From NCBI RefSeq assembly GCF_018614655.1, contig NZ_JAGGOG010000023.1, forward strand, positions 62,001 through 126,000: a stretch of 64,000 nt of DNA, given 5' to 3'. Under the pieces are notes generated by a model. The model was not told where the DNA came from. It did not search any database and worked only from the letters and a program-made list of their open reading frames with translations. Source of the stretch: Pseudomonas fluorescens. GTDB lineage: Bacteria; Pseudomonadota; Gammaproteobacteria; Pseudomonadales; Pseudomonadaceae. This document shows positions 35,233-43,921 of the stretch, piece by piece. A program made the position numbers and the translations under genes. The number at the start of each line of letters is the position of its first letter. Within the stretch, counting starts at the first letter, position 1.

Positions 35233-35904
35233 GTGAAGTTGCGAGCGGTTCTTTTCGACATGGACGGTACCCTGCTGGACACCGCGCCGGACTTTATCGC
35301 CATCTGCCAGGCCATGCGTGCCGAGCGCGGCCTGCCGCCGATGAATGACCAGCACATCCGCGATGAAATTTCCGGCGGTGCCCGGGCAATGGTCGCAGTG
35401 ACCTTTTCCATTGACCCGCAATCTCCGGGCTTTGAAGAGCTACGCCTGGAGTTTCTGGAGCGCTACCTCAAGGGCTGCGCGACCCATAGCAAATTGTTCG
35501 ACGGGATGGCCGAGCTGCTGGCCGACATCGAAAAATCCAAGCTGATCTGGGGCGTGGTTACCAACAAGCCATTGCGCTTTGCCGAACCAATCATGAAACA
35601 ACTGGGCCTGGCCGAGCGCTCGGCGTTGTTGATCTGCCCGGACCACGTGAAAAACAGTAAGCCGGATCCAGAGCCATTGATCCTGGCCTGCAAGATGCTC
35701 GACCTGGACCCGGCCAGCGTGCTGTTCGTCGGCGATGACCTACGAGATATCGAATCGGGACGTGACGCCGGGACCCGCACCGCCGCCGTCACCTACGGTT
35801 ATATTCACCCGGACGACAACCCGCGCAACTGGGGTGCCGATGTCGTGGTGAATCATCCGCTGGAGTTGCGTCAGGTGCTGGATAACGCGCTGTGCAGCTG
35901 CTGA
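35233..35904 (+). CDS. mupP: N-acetylmuramic acid 6-phosphate phosphatase (HAD family)
   Basis: A 223-residue HAD hydrolase with LFDMDGTLLDTAPDF (motif I nucleophile Asp), VTNKPLRF (motif II), HVKNSKPDPEPL (motif III Lys) and FVGDDLRDIESGRDAG (motif IV). Often annotated as phosphoglycolate phosphatase, but in Pseudomonas the homologue next to ubiG is MupP, which dephosphorylates MurNAc-6-P in the peptidoglycan recycling route that bypasses de novo UDP-MurNAc synthesis and lowers fosfomycin sensitivity. Start is GTG with AGGAG overlapping the ubiG end; spacing of four bases implies coupling. Confidence 0.87.
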   Translation: MKLRAVLFDMDGTLLDTAPDFIAICQAMRAERGLPPMNDQHIRDEISGGARAMVAVTFSIDPQSPGFEELRLEFLERYLKGCATHSKLFDGMAELLADIEKSKLIWGVVTNKPLRFAEPIMKQLGLAERSALLICPDHVKNSKPDPEPLILACKMLDLDPASVLFVGDDLRDIESGRDAGTRTAAVTYGYIHPDDNPRNWGADVVVNHPLELRQVLDNALCSC

Positions 35905-35931
35905 ACCCTGTGAACTCTGTAGAGGTCGTTT

Positions 35932-36672
35932 ATGTTTGATTACTCCGCACGCCCAGAACTGCTCAAAGACCGGGTCATCCTGGTGACGGGTGCCGGTCGC
36001 GGTATTGGCGCGGCAGCGGCAAAAACCTATGCCGCCCATGGCGCCACTGTGCTGTTGCTGGGCAAGACCGAAGCCAACCTGGCCCAGGTCTATGACGAGA
36101 TCGAAGCGGCCGGCCACCCACAGCCCGTCGTGATTCCGTTCAACCTGGAGACCGCCCTGCCCCACCAGTACGACGAACTGGCAGCAATGATTGAACAGGA
36201 GTTCGGCCACCTCGATGGCCTGCTGCACAACGCATCGATCATCGGCCCACGCACACCGATCGAACAATTGTCCGGCGAGAACTTCATGCGGGTGATGCAA
36301 GTCAACGTCAACGCCATGTTCATGCTCACCAGCACCCTGCTGCCACTGCTCAAGCTGTCCCAGGACGCCTCGGTGGTGTTCACCTCCAGCAGCGTAGGCC
36401 GCAAGGGCCGCGCCTATTGGGGCGCCTACGGGGTGTCGAAGTTTGCCACCGAAGGCTTGATGCAGACCCTGGCTGATGAACTCGACACCGTCGCGCCCGT
36501 GCGCGCCAACAGCATCAATCCAGGCGCAACCCGCACCAGCATGCGCGCCCAAGCCTACCCTGGAGAAAATCCTGCTGATAATCCGACACCTGAAGAAATC
36601 ATGCCGGTATACCTGTACCTGATGGGTCCGGACAGCACCGGCATCAACGGACAGGCGTTCGACGCGCAATAA
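35932..36672 (+). CDS. yciK: YciK-type short-chain oxidoreductase
   Basis: A 246-residue classical SDR. VILVTGAGRGIGAAAAKTYA is the NAD(P) motif, LLHNASIIGPRTPIEQLSGE carries the NAG-like motif as HNAS, FTSSSVGRKGRAYWGAYGVSK holds the Ser-Tyr-Lys catalytic triad, and NPGATRTSMRAQAYPGENP follows. This is the YciK clade, whose substrate is unknown. It is the last gene of the mtaD-ubiG-mupP-yciK operon and is followed by an inverted repeat. Confidence 0.9.
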   Translation: MFDYSARPELLKDRVILVTGAGRGIGAAAAKTYAAHGATVLLLGKTEANLAQVYDEIEAAGHPQPVVIPFNLETALPHQYDELAAMIEQEFGHLDGLLHNASIIGPRTPIEQLSGENFMRVMQVNVNAMFMLTSTLLPLLKLSQDASVVFTSSSVGRKGRAYWGAYGVSKFATEGLMQTLADELDTVAPVRANSINPGATRTSMRAQAYPGENPADNPTPEEIMPVYLYLMGPDSTGINGQAFDAQ

Positions 36673-36676
36673 AGCT

Positions 36677-36740
36677 CGCAGGAGCTGTCGAGTAAAGCGG
36701 CGATCCCTGAGGATCCACCTGACACTCAACAGCTCCTACG
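36677..36740. repeat. REP-like inverted repeat after yciK
   Basis: CGCAGGAGCTGTCGAGT (36677-36693) and ACTCAACAGCTCCTACG (36724-36740) are inverted copies with two mismatches, separated by 30 bases. They can form a hairpin four bases past the yciK stop and may stabilise or end that mRNA. Confidence 0.7.
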
Positions 36741-37031
36741 CCAGCTTACCGCCCTTCCTCACCCACCCCATTTCCCGCCAAAAACCCAACCAACTGAATT
36801 AAAAGCGCTTTCACTCAGTCAAGGCAAATGGCACGAATTTCGTCGAGACCTCTCTCACACAGGTGGCACAAAGACACGACGTGTGGCCGGAAACAGGGGT
36901 TATAACCCCCGGCAAAGCGGTCTAGACTATCCCCATGTCCTACGGAACTGAAGGAACAGGAAGACGCTTGGCACTCGCCGCTCCCATCCAGCCTGTAAGG
37001 CAGCATTAAGTGCTTAGAGGCCTATCAGTTT
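36741..37031 (+). other. Upstream region of the diguanylate cyclase gene
   Basis: With the repeat above, this gap is about 360 bases. It holds no gene. Two A-N-GGA motifs (within ACGGAACTGAAGGAAC, near 36945-36960) lie some 75-90 bases before the start and could be Rsm-protein targets. Confidence 0.3.
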
Positions 37032-37958
37032 ATGAAAACACCGACCCAGACCAACGCAATTGACTTCGATAGCGCCAAATTGCAACGCCTGGGCTTTGGT
37101 CAACCTTCTCTTCTCGCACGGCGCCCCACCACAGCCACCCAACTTCGCCAGCAACTGAGCCTGCAATTGCAGACCAGCCTGGAGCCTGAGCGCATCCTCG
37201 GTTTGTTTTTCCGGGAAATCCAACGCCTGGTCCCCCTCGACGCCCTGCAATACCGTCACGAAACCAGCGATTTGCGCCTGGAATACGGTCAGCGAGGCCA
37301 CCACTGCGTGAGTTACGCCCTCAGCCATGAAGGCGAGCATCTGGGCGAGTTGGTCTTTCGGCGCAATCAGCGCTTTCTGGACGACGAGCAAGGCAAGCTG
37401 GAGTCACTGCTGGCGACGCTGCTCTACCCGATGCGCAATGCCCTGCTGTACCGCGCAGCAACCCGCAGCGCCCTGCGTGACCCACTGACCGAAACCGGTA
37501 ATCGCATCGCCATGGACCAGACCCTGCAACGGGAAATCGACATGGCCAGACGGCACCTGCACCCGCTGTCATTGCTGATGCTGGATATTGATCACTTCAA
37601 GCGCATCAACGACAGCCATGGCCACGCCGCTGGCGATAAGGTGCTCAAGGCCGTCGCCGCCTCGATCAAGAGCCAGTTGCGCAATGTGGATATGGTGTTC
37701 AGGTTTGGTGGCGAAGAGTTTCTGATCCTGCTGTCCAACACTGGCCGGGACGCTGCAGCCATGGTTGGAGAGCGCCTGCGCCAGGCAGCACAGGCCCAGG
37801 ACTATTGGATGGATGGGACATGTATCGAATTGACGGTGAGCCTGGGTTGCTCGACATTGCTGGCTGGAGAGTCCGCCGAGAGCGTGTTGCGCCGGGCGGA
37901 CAATGCCTTGTATGTGGCCAAGCGCGAAGGCCGCAACCGCCTGGCAATGGCGGGGTAA
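37032..37958 (+). CDS. Diguanylate cyclase with GGDEF domain
   Basis: A 308-residue soluble protein. The N-terminal 150 residues are GAF-like in layout (TSLEPERILGLFFREIQRLV, LDDEQGKLESLLATLLYPMR). The GGDEF domain spans about residues 155-308: DPLTETGNRIAMDQTLQREI, LLMLDIDHFKRINDSHGHAA, RFGGEEFLILLSNT (active GGEEF), and RADNALYVAKREGRNRL. An RxxD inhibitory site (RNVD) lies five residues before GGEEF, so product feedback is expected. It should make c-di-GMP. Gene order suggests a single-gene unit convergent with the TenA-like gene. Confidence 0.9.
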   Translation: MKTPTQTNAIDFDSAKLQRLGFGQPSLLARRPTTATQLRQQLSLQLQTSLEPERILGLFFREIQRLVPLDALQYRHETSDLRLEYGQRGHHCVSYALSHEGEHLGELVFRRNQRFLDDEQGKLESLLATLLYPMRNALLYRAATRSALRDPLTETGNRIAMDQTLQREIDMARRHLHPLSLLMLDIDHFKRINDSHGHAAGDKVLKAVAASIKSQLRNVDMVFRFGGEEFLILLSNTGRDAAAMVGERLRQAAQAQDYWMDGTCIELTVSLGCSTLLAGESAESVLRRADNALYVAKREGRNRLAMAG

Positions 37959-37971
37959 CCATACCCCGCCA
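37948..37971. terminator. Dyad between convergent genes (possible bidirectional terminator)
   Basis: TGGCGGGGTA and TACCCCGCCA form a perfect 10-base-pair stem over a 4-base loop, overlapping the diguanylate cyclase stop codon. No T-run follows, so termination would be weak or Rho-assisted. Confidence 0.45.
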
Positions 37972-37979
37972 CCCCCGCA

Positions 37980-38771
37980 TCAGGCCTCGCTGGCGACCAG
38001 CGTCGGACGCTCACGGACTGCCGGCGCTTTCTCCAACTGCATGCAACGCTCCAGGAACAGATACATGTAGTCGTAGCTCTTGCACACCGCTTGACGCAAC
38101 TCGACCTGCAGCGCCTTGCTCGGATTCATCCCGGCCAGCGTGCAGATGATTTCCAGCGCTTCCCATGGGTGGGCATCATCGTACTGGGCATGCATCTTCA
38201 GCCATTTCATCGCGCGCTTGCGATCTTCCTCAGGGAAGGCCGCCGCGTAGACGCCCGTCGAACACACCACGGCAGACCACTCCCCCGTAGCCCCCTCGAT
38301 GGCGTAGTTGGTGGCGGCGATGGCGACGATCAGTGAATCGGCCGAACTGGTGTGCCAGCACCAATGACTCAGGGCATGCAACTCAGGCGGCACGTTCTGC
38401 GCCTGCAACTCTTCCAGGCTGACACCGTGGGCACGAGCCCAGTGCACCCAATAATCGGCATGGTTAAGTTCTACGCGAATATTGCGCATCAACCAGCGCC
38501 GCGCCATATCTTCCCCAGGATGACGGGCGAACTTGGTCTTGGTGAGGTTCTGTGCCATGTACAACGCAAACTGTTCCACCACCGGCCAACCACCAATCAG
38601 GTAGTGGCGCATGGTCTTGGCACTGAGCTTGTTATCGCGCATGCGCTGGTACAGTTCGTGCTCGACAACTCGGCGCTTGCTCTCACTACAGTCCTGGATC
38701 AATTGCTGAGCCCAGGCGGGGTAACTTGAGGCTTCCATAAGCGGACCGGTTCTGTTGAATGTGTCGATCAC
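37980..38771 (-). CDS. TenA/heme-oxygenase-fold protein
   Basis: A 263-residue all-helical protein of the TenA/THI-4 and iron-dependent redox (heme oxygenase-like) superfamily. Likely metal or substrate residues lie in SKRRVVEHELYQRMRDNKLS, WPVVEQFALYMAQNL, IRVELNHADYWVHWARAHG, AATNYAIEGATGEWSAVVC and MKWLKMHAQYDDAHPWEALE. The ExxH- and DxxH-like pairs (VELNHADYW, QYDDAHPWEA) resemble diiron or PqqC/CADD-type sites more than thiaminase. Reaction unknown. The start is GTG with AAGGAG 8 bases upstream. It lies between two c-di-GMP genes, but no link is proven. Confidence 0.65.
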   Translation of the reverse strand: MIDTFNRTGPLMEASSYPAWAQQLIQDCSESKRRVVEHELYQRMRDNKLSAKTMRHYLIGGWPVVEQFALYMAQNLTKTKFARHPGEDMARRWLMRNIRVELNHADYWVHWARAHGVSLEELQAQNVPPELHALSHWCWHTSSADSLIVAIAATNYAIEGATGEWSAVVCSTGVYAAAFPEEDRKRAMKWLKMHAQYDDAHPWEALEIICTLAGMNPSKALQVELRQAVCKSYDYMYLFLERCMQLEKAPAVRERPTLVASEA

Positions 38772-38816
38772 TGTCGAGCTCCTTTTGATGTGTGATTGTA
38801 CAGACCAGCAAATGTT

Positions 38817-41279
38817 TCAGCGGAACGTGCCAGGCGCCTTGAATAACTGGGGCTGTGGCCGTACAGGCCGACACTGCAAGCTGTCAAAGGTAAACAACTG
38901 CGGGCGCTCAATCAGGTATCCCTGAGCGTAGTCCACACCAATCTCAAGCAGGGCTTGTTCGATCTGCGGTGTTTCGACAAATTCGGCAATTGTGCGTTTA
39001 CCCATGACATGACCGATGTGATTGATCACTTCGACCATCGCGCGGTTAATCGGGTCGTCCAGCATATCCTTTACGAAACTTCCATCGATCTTCAGGAAGT
39101 CTACAGGTAAATGTTTAAGATATGCGAATGAGGACATTCCGGCGCAGAAGTCATCTAAGGAAAAATGGCAACCTAACTCTTTGAGTTCATTGATAAAGCG
39201 AATTGCACTACCCAAATTTGAGATCGCGCTGGTCTCAGTAATTTCAAAACAAATCATTTCCGCAGGTATGTTGTAGGCAGTGAACTTTTCACGCAAAAAT
39301 CCAAGAAAAGCATCATCGCCAATAGTAATACCTGACAGATTGATCGCACACATGGCCATGGGGCGGCCCGGGCGCTCATACATACATCCAGCAATAATCT
39401 TGAATACATTCTCTACCACCCAGCGATCCAGGGAGGTCATCAGACCATAACGTTCTGCGGCCGGAATAAAGCTGTCGGGCAAGATAATCCGACCGGCCTC
39501 GTCGTGCAGGCGCAACAGGATCTCGATGTGTCCATTGTCATGCTCGGTATGCCCCAGCGGCGCAATTTCCTGGGCGTACAAGCAGAAGCGATCCTCCTCC
39601 AGAGCCATGTGCAGGCGCTGCACCCAGGCCATTTCGCCAAAACGCAGGGATAACTCCGAATCATCGGCGTGATAGACCTGCACCCGGTTGCGCCCCTTTT
39701 CCTTGGCCATGTAGCAGGCCATGTCGGCGGCTCGCAGCGAAGTCTCCAGGGTGGCGGGGGTATGCGAGATGTGCACCAGGCCGATGCTGACGGTGGTTAC
39801 AAAAGGTCGGCCCTTCCACACAAAGTGCAGGCTTTGCACGGTATGGCGCAGGCTTTCAGCGATTTTTTCCGCCGCAGAGGCGGGGCAATTCTCCAGCAGA
39901 ATGCCGAATTCATCGCCGCCCAGACGGGCCAGGGTGTCGCCTTCACGCAGGCCGGACTGCAACAGCGCGCAGATATGCCGTAGCAACTCATCGCCTGCCG
40001 CATGCCCGCAGGTATCGTTGACCAGCTTGAACTGATCCAGATCGAGGAACATCAATGCATGGCGCCCCGCTTGCTGGTGCCCCACGTTGTGCAGCACCTG
40101 CTCCAGGCGGTATTCAAACTCACGGCGATTGGCCAGGCCAGTCAAGGCGTCATGGGTCGCCTGCCAGGACAGGTTGGCGATGTACTGCCGTTCCTGAGTC
40201 ATGTCATGCAGCACCAGCACCGCGCCACTGACCTTGCCCGCACTGCGGATCGGCGCGCCTACCAGCGTCACGGAAACCGTGCTGCCATCCATCCGCTGGA
40301 TCAATTTCGAATGTTCACTGCCACCACTGAGCTGGCCGTCAAGAATGTGCTCGATCAGGGTAAAACCATCAGACTGGGCGTTTTCATCCAGCAGATTGAA
40401 CAAGGCTGCCAGCGGCAGCCCCTGCGCCTGGGGAGCTTTCCAGTGGGTCAGGACCTCGGCCGCCGGGTTCATGTAGGCAATGGCGCCGTCAACATCCGTG
40501 GTAATCACCCCGTCACCAATGGACTCCAGGGTGATCTGCGCCCTCTCCTTCTCCAGCTGCAGGGCATCGGCAAAGGCATGCCGCTGGGCCAGCAACTTGT
40601 GGGTACGCAACAACGCCAGGGCGATCAAGCCCAAGGCCGTGGCCAGGTTGATCACCAGCAGAAGCCGCAAAATCATGCGTGAACCTTCGCCCAAGGCATC
40701 ACTGAACGCCTTGGCGGCCGGCGTCACGCCGTCGTTGATGGCAAAGATGCGCTCTTTCCAGCGGTTCACGTCGCCGCTGTTCACCTGATTACTGACAATC
40801 GCCCTGTGCATCTCCTGCGCCAAGTCATCCAATTGCACCAGGTAGCCATCCCCCACCATCCACAACTCGATGGCTTTTTCCAGGTAACTGAAATGGCGAA
40901 AATTGAGGTACAGCCAGATCAGACTGGAGACGTCATCAGGATGGTTACCGCCCTTGAGAATGCCCAGGCGCGCCGCCTCCAGGTCTGGCGCAGGACGGTC
41001 CAGCGCCACCCGCAGCTCATGCCCGCCCTGGGGCACGGCAATAGCGTTCTGGTATTTAAGGAAGATGGCTTCGTCGCGGCTGTCCGCGTACAACGTCAGG
41101 TAGTAGATGGCGTCTTTCTGGCCCTTGGACCAGAGGCTTTCACCTGCCACGTAGCCGCGCACCGCTGAAAGCATGTAAAGACTGACGCCGCCCATCAATG
41201 CCTGAAACAGCACGACGGCAATAAATGGCCAGACAATGCCCAACAACCGAGGTGTTCCGAGAGTCCGCTTTTGCTTCAT
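38817..41279 (-). CDS. Membrane GGDEF-EAL protein
   Basis: An 820-residue c-di-GMP enzyme. After an N-terminal helix (RLLGIVWPFIAVVLFQALMG) comes a periplasmic sensor of about 200 residues, a second helix (ILRLLLVINLATALGLIALA), a PAS domain (AQITLESIGDGVITTDVDGA, IAYMNPAAEVLTHW), a GGDEF domain (DALTGLANRREFEYRLEQVL, ARLGGDEFGILLENC) and an EAL domain. The EAL signature reads EIL (HIEILLRL) and the preceding LYAQEIAPL replaces the usual QPI. The downstream catalytic residues ICFEITET, FSLDDFCAGMSSF and FLKIDGSFV are kept, so phosphodiesterase activity is likely. The ATG at 41279 has AAGGGA upstream. Confidence 0.9.
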   Translation of the reverse strand: MKQKRTLGTPRLLGIVWPFIAVVLFQALMGGVSLYMLSAVRGYVAGESLWSKGQKDAIYYLTLYADSRDEAIFLKYQNAIAVPQGGHELRVALDRPAPDLEAARLGILKGGNHPDDVSSLIWLYLNFRHFSYLEKAIELWMVGDGYLVQLDDLAQEMHRAIVSNQVNSGDVNRWKERIFAINDGVTPAAKAFSDALGEGSRMILRLLLVINLATALGLIALALLRTHKLLAQRHAFADALQLEKERAQITLESIGDGVITTDVDGAIAYMNPAAEVLTHWKAPQAQGLPLAALFNLLDENAQSDGFTLIEHILDGQLSGGSEHSKLIQRMDGSTVSVTLVGAPIRSAGKVSGAVLVLHDMTQERQYIANLSWQATHDALTGLANRREFEYRLEQVLHNVGHQQAGRHALMFLDLDQFKLVNDTCGHAAGDELLRHICALLQSGLREGDTLARLGGDEFGILLENCPASAAEKIAESLRHTVQSLHFVWKGRPFVTTVSIGLVHISHTPATLETSLRAADMACYMAKEKGRNRVQVYHADDSELSLRFGEMAWVQRLHMALEEDRFCLYAQEIAPLGHTEHDNGHIEILLRLHDEAGRIILPDSFIPAAERYGLMTSLDRWVVENVFKIIAGCMYERPGRPMAMCAINLSGITIGDDAFLGFLREKFTAYNIPAEMICFEITETSAISNLGSAIRFINELKELGCHFSLDDFCAGMSSFAYLKHLPVDFLKIDGSFVKDMLDDPINRAMVEVINHIGHVMGKRTIAEFVETPQIEQALLEIGVDYAQGYLIERPQLFTFDSLQCRPVRPQPQLFKAPGTFR

Positions 41280-41469
41280 GAGGTCCCTTGCACAAGCACA
41301 GGCCAGTGGATAACCGCTCCTGACAGCACAGCCCAAGCTAAATGCGGTCCATCCACAGGGATGTCCCGGATCGATTTAGCGCCCACTTCATGAAATGAAG
41401 CAGGAAAGCCGCTTTCCCCACGGGGAACTCACGTACTAAGCACAGAAATTCGCTTGAAACTCAACAACC

Positions 41470-43290
41470 TCAGCGCACCTGCTGTAAATGTCCGTACAGC
41501 TTGGCGTAGAGCCCGCCGTCGGCGATGAGCTGCTGATGGTCGCCATCTTCGGCAATATGCCCACCATCGAACACCAGCACGCGGTCAGCCTGTTTTACCG
41601 CCGACAGTCGGTGGGCAATGATCAGTGTAGTACGACCACTGAGAAACCGTGCCAATGCCTGGTGCAGGTTGTACTCGGTGGCCGCGTCCAGGGCTGAGGT
41701 GGCCTCATCGAGTATGACCACTTTCGGCTCAGCCAGGACCATCCGCGCGATAGCCAGACGCTGACGCTGCCCACCGGAAAAACGCACCCCTGAGCGCCCC
41801 ACGACACTGTCCAGCCCCAAAGGCAGAGCCTTGACGGTAGCCTCCAGTTGGGCGATTTCCAGCGCCTGCCAGCAAGCTTGATCACTGCGCTCGCGGCCCA
41901 TGGTCAAGTTGGCGCGCACGGTATCATTGAATAACGCCGGGTGCTGGAGCACCACCGCAACGTTCTCGCGAATCGTCTCAAGGCCAATCTCCTGCTGGGT
42001 AGCGCCACCAAAACGGATTATGCCCGCCTGTGGTGTATAGAGCCCCAGCAACAGTTGCACCAGGGTGCTTTTACCGCCACCGCTGGCGCCGACAATCGCC
42101 ACCTTCTCGCCCGGCGCAATGACCAGGTTGAGTTGGTCAAGTACCAGCTCTTCACCATACCCGAAGTCAAGGCCACGGACCTCGATCCCCACGGTCTCGC
42201 GGTCAACAAAGGGATCGGTACCACCAGCGTATTGCGGTTCGTCGGCCCGTGCCAGCAGCTCGTTGATCCGAGTCAGCGCACCCCCTGCCGCGTAGTAGGC
42301 ATATTGCAGGTTCAGCAGTTGCTCTACCGGGCCGATCATGAACCACAGGTAACTGAACACCGCGAGCATCTGGCCGATGGACAGGTCGGAAAACAGCACC
42401 GTGAGCATGGCCGCCGCGCGGAAGATGTCGATACCGAACTGGAACAGCAAGCCGCTGGCACGACTCGATGCATCGCTTTTCCACTGGGAGTTGACGGCGA
42501 AGTCCCGCACTTCCTGGGCACGCCGGCCCAGGCGCCCGAGGAAAAACCCCTGACGGTTGCCAGCGCGTACTTCCTGGATCGCGTCGAGGGTTTCGGTCAG
42601 GGCCTGGGTAAACCGCGAAGTGCTGTCGTTTTCCAGTTTTTTCAGGTGTTTGACCCGCTTGCCCAACTGCACCGTGGCGTAAATCACCAACGGGTTGAAC
42701 AGCAGGATCAACAGCGCCAGCTTCCAATGCATCCACATCAGAATCCCGGAGGTACCCACCAGGGTCAGCATGGCCACCAGGAAACGGCTCAGGGTCTCGC
42801 CGACAAACTTGTCCACCGTGTCCAGGTCGGTGACCAGGTGGGTGGTCACGGTGCCGCTGCCCAGGCTTTCGTATTCACTCAGTGAAATCCGCTTGAGCCG
42901 CTCGATCAATCTCACCCGGATGCGGTAGACGATGTCTTTGGCCAGCCGTGCGAACAATCGTGCCTGCAACACGTTGAACACCAAGGCACCGCAGCGCAAC
43001 GCCAGGGTCACCAGCAACATCAAGCCTATATAGCCAGCCGCTTTCTGCCAGCCCAGCGGCAGCGCATGGTTCATCACCTTCAGGGCCGCGTCGCCATGCC
43101 CGAGCAGCACTTCGTCCACCAACAACGGCAACAACAGGGGAATCGGCACACTGCACAAGGTCGCCAGCACGGCGACGCCATTGGCGATCCACAGGGATTT
43201 CTTGTGATGCAGCGCCAGACGGCGAACTTCCGCCCAGGTCAGGCGATCGACACGCCGGGGCGGCACAGTACTGTCGGGCTGATCAGGCAC
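41470..43290 (-). CDS. ABC exporter, fused membrane and ATPase domains
   Basis: A 606-residue half-transporter of the MsbA/lipid-peptide exporter type. About six membrane helices fill residues 30-320. The ATPase has GASGGGKSTLVQLLLGLYTP (Walker A), VVLQHPALFNDTV (Q-loop), GVRFSGGQRQRLAIARMVL (signature), KVVILDEATSALDAATEYN (Walker B) and LIIAHRLSAVKQAD (H-loop). It should work as a homodimer; the substrate is not deducible. The GTG start overlaps the DsbA-type gene by eight bases (GTGCCTGA), so translation is coupled. Confidence 0.88.
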   Translation of the reverse strand: MPDQPDSTVPPRRVDRLTWAEVRRLALHHKKSLWIANGVAVLATLCSVPIPLLLPLLVDEVLLGHGDAALKVMNHALPLGWQKAAGYIGLMLLVTLALRCGALVFNVLQARLFARLAKDIVYRIRVRLIERLKRISLSEYESLGSGTVTTHLVTDLDTVDKFVGETLSRFLVAMLTLVGTSGILMWMHWKLALLILLFNPLVIYATVQLGKRVKHLKKLENDSTSRFTQALTETLDAIQEVRAGNRQGFFLGRLGRRAQEVRDFAVNSQWKSDASSRASGLLFQFGIDIFRAAAMLTVLFSDLSIGQMLAVFSYLWFMIGPVEQLLNLQYAYYAAGGALTRINELLARADEPQYAGGTDPFVDRETVGIEVRGLDFGYGEELVLDQLNLVIAPGEKVAIVGASGGGKSTLVQLLLGLYTPQAGIIRFGGATQQEIGLETIRENVAVVLQHPALFNDTVRANLTMGRERSDQACWQALEIAQLEATVKALPLGLDSVVGRSGVRFSGGQRQRLAIARMVLAEPKVVILDEATSALDAATEYNLHQALARFLSGRTTLIIAHRLSAVKQADRVLVFDGGHIAEDGDHQQLIADGGLYAKLYGHLQQVR

Positions 43291-43918
43291 AGGCGGCGCG
43301 CTCCAGCCAGCGACCGAGCAAGGGCGATAGCTCGGACAGCGGCTGGTAGCCGTTGGTTAACAGGGACAACTGGCCGTTGCGCTCGGCCAACAGCGTGGGG
43401 AAGCCGGCAATACCCAGGTCCTGGACCCAGGTGAAATCGGCGGCAGTGGCGGCATGCTGGTCGGCACGGTCAAAGGCTTCGGCGAACTCGATCCGCGGCA
43501 CGCCGGCGGTCTCGGCCAACTCCACCAGGACGCTGGCCTGGGTGACATCCCGACCTTCGACATAAAACGCACGCTGGATCAGGCCCAACAGCTTCCAGGC
43601 GCAATCCGGGGCCAGGCTGCGGGCCGTGACCAGGGCGCGGCAGGCAGGTTCGGTGTCGTAGACAAAGCCGTCAGGCAACGCACCGTCCAGCTTGAACGGC
43701 TGACCGGTGGCTTCGGTGACCGCCTGCCAATGCTCGAGGATATAGCGCCGGGTTGCCGGCTCCAGCGCCGCGCCACTGCCGGTGCGCAAGCCGCCCACCA
43801 CCAAGTGCAACTCGACGCCGGCGGCCTGCGCCTGCTCCACCAGTACCTTGGCTACTGGCGCGAAGCCCCAGCACCAGGAACACATCGGATCCATTACATA
43901 GAGCAGGCGCGCGGACAT
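43283..43918 (-). CDS. DsbA-family thioredoxin-fold protein (FrnE-like)
   Basis: A 211-residue protein without a signal peptide. The CxxC motif is at the start, LLYVMDPMCSWCWGFAPVAK, followed by the DsbA helical insertion, and QDLGIAGFPTLLAERNGQLS with the cis-Pro loop. Cytoplasmic FrnE/DSBA-like oxidoreductases have this layout. Substrate unknown. It lies three bases after trhO and overlaps the ABC gene in one operon. Confidence 0.85.
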   Translation of the reverse strand: MSARLLYVMDPMCSWCWGFAPVAKVLVEQAQAAGVELHLVVGGLRTGSGAALEPATRRYILEHWQAVTEATGQPFKLDGALPDGFVYDTEPACRALVTARSLAPDCAWKLLGLIQRAFYVEGRDVTQASVLVELAETAGVPRIEFAEAFDRADQHAATAADFTWVQDLGIAGFPTLLAERNGQLSLLTNGYQPLSELSPLLGRWLERAACA

Positions 43919-43921
43919 GGC

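Noticed and set aside
36829..36843. Sigma-54-like site TGGCACGAATTTCGT
   Set aside because: The -24 half matches, but the -12 half TCGT lacks the required TTGC.
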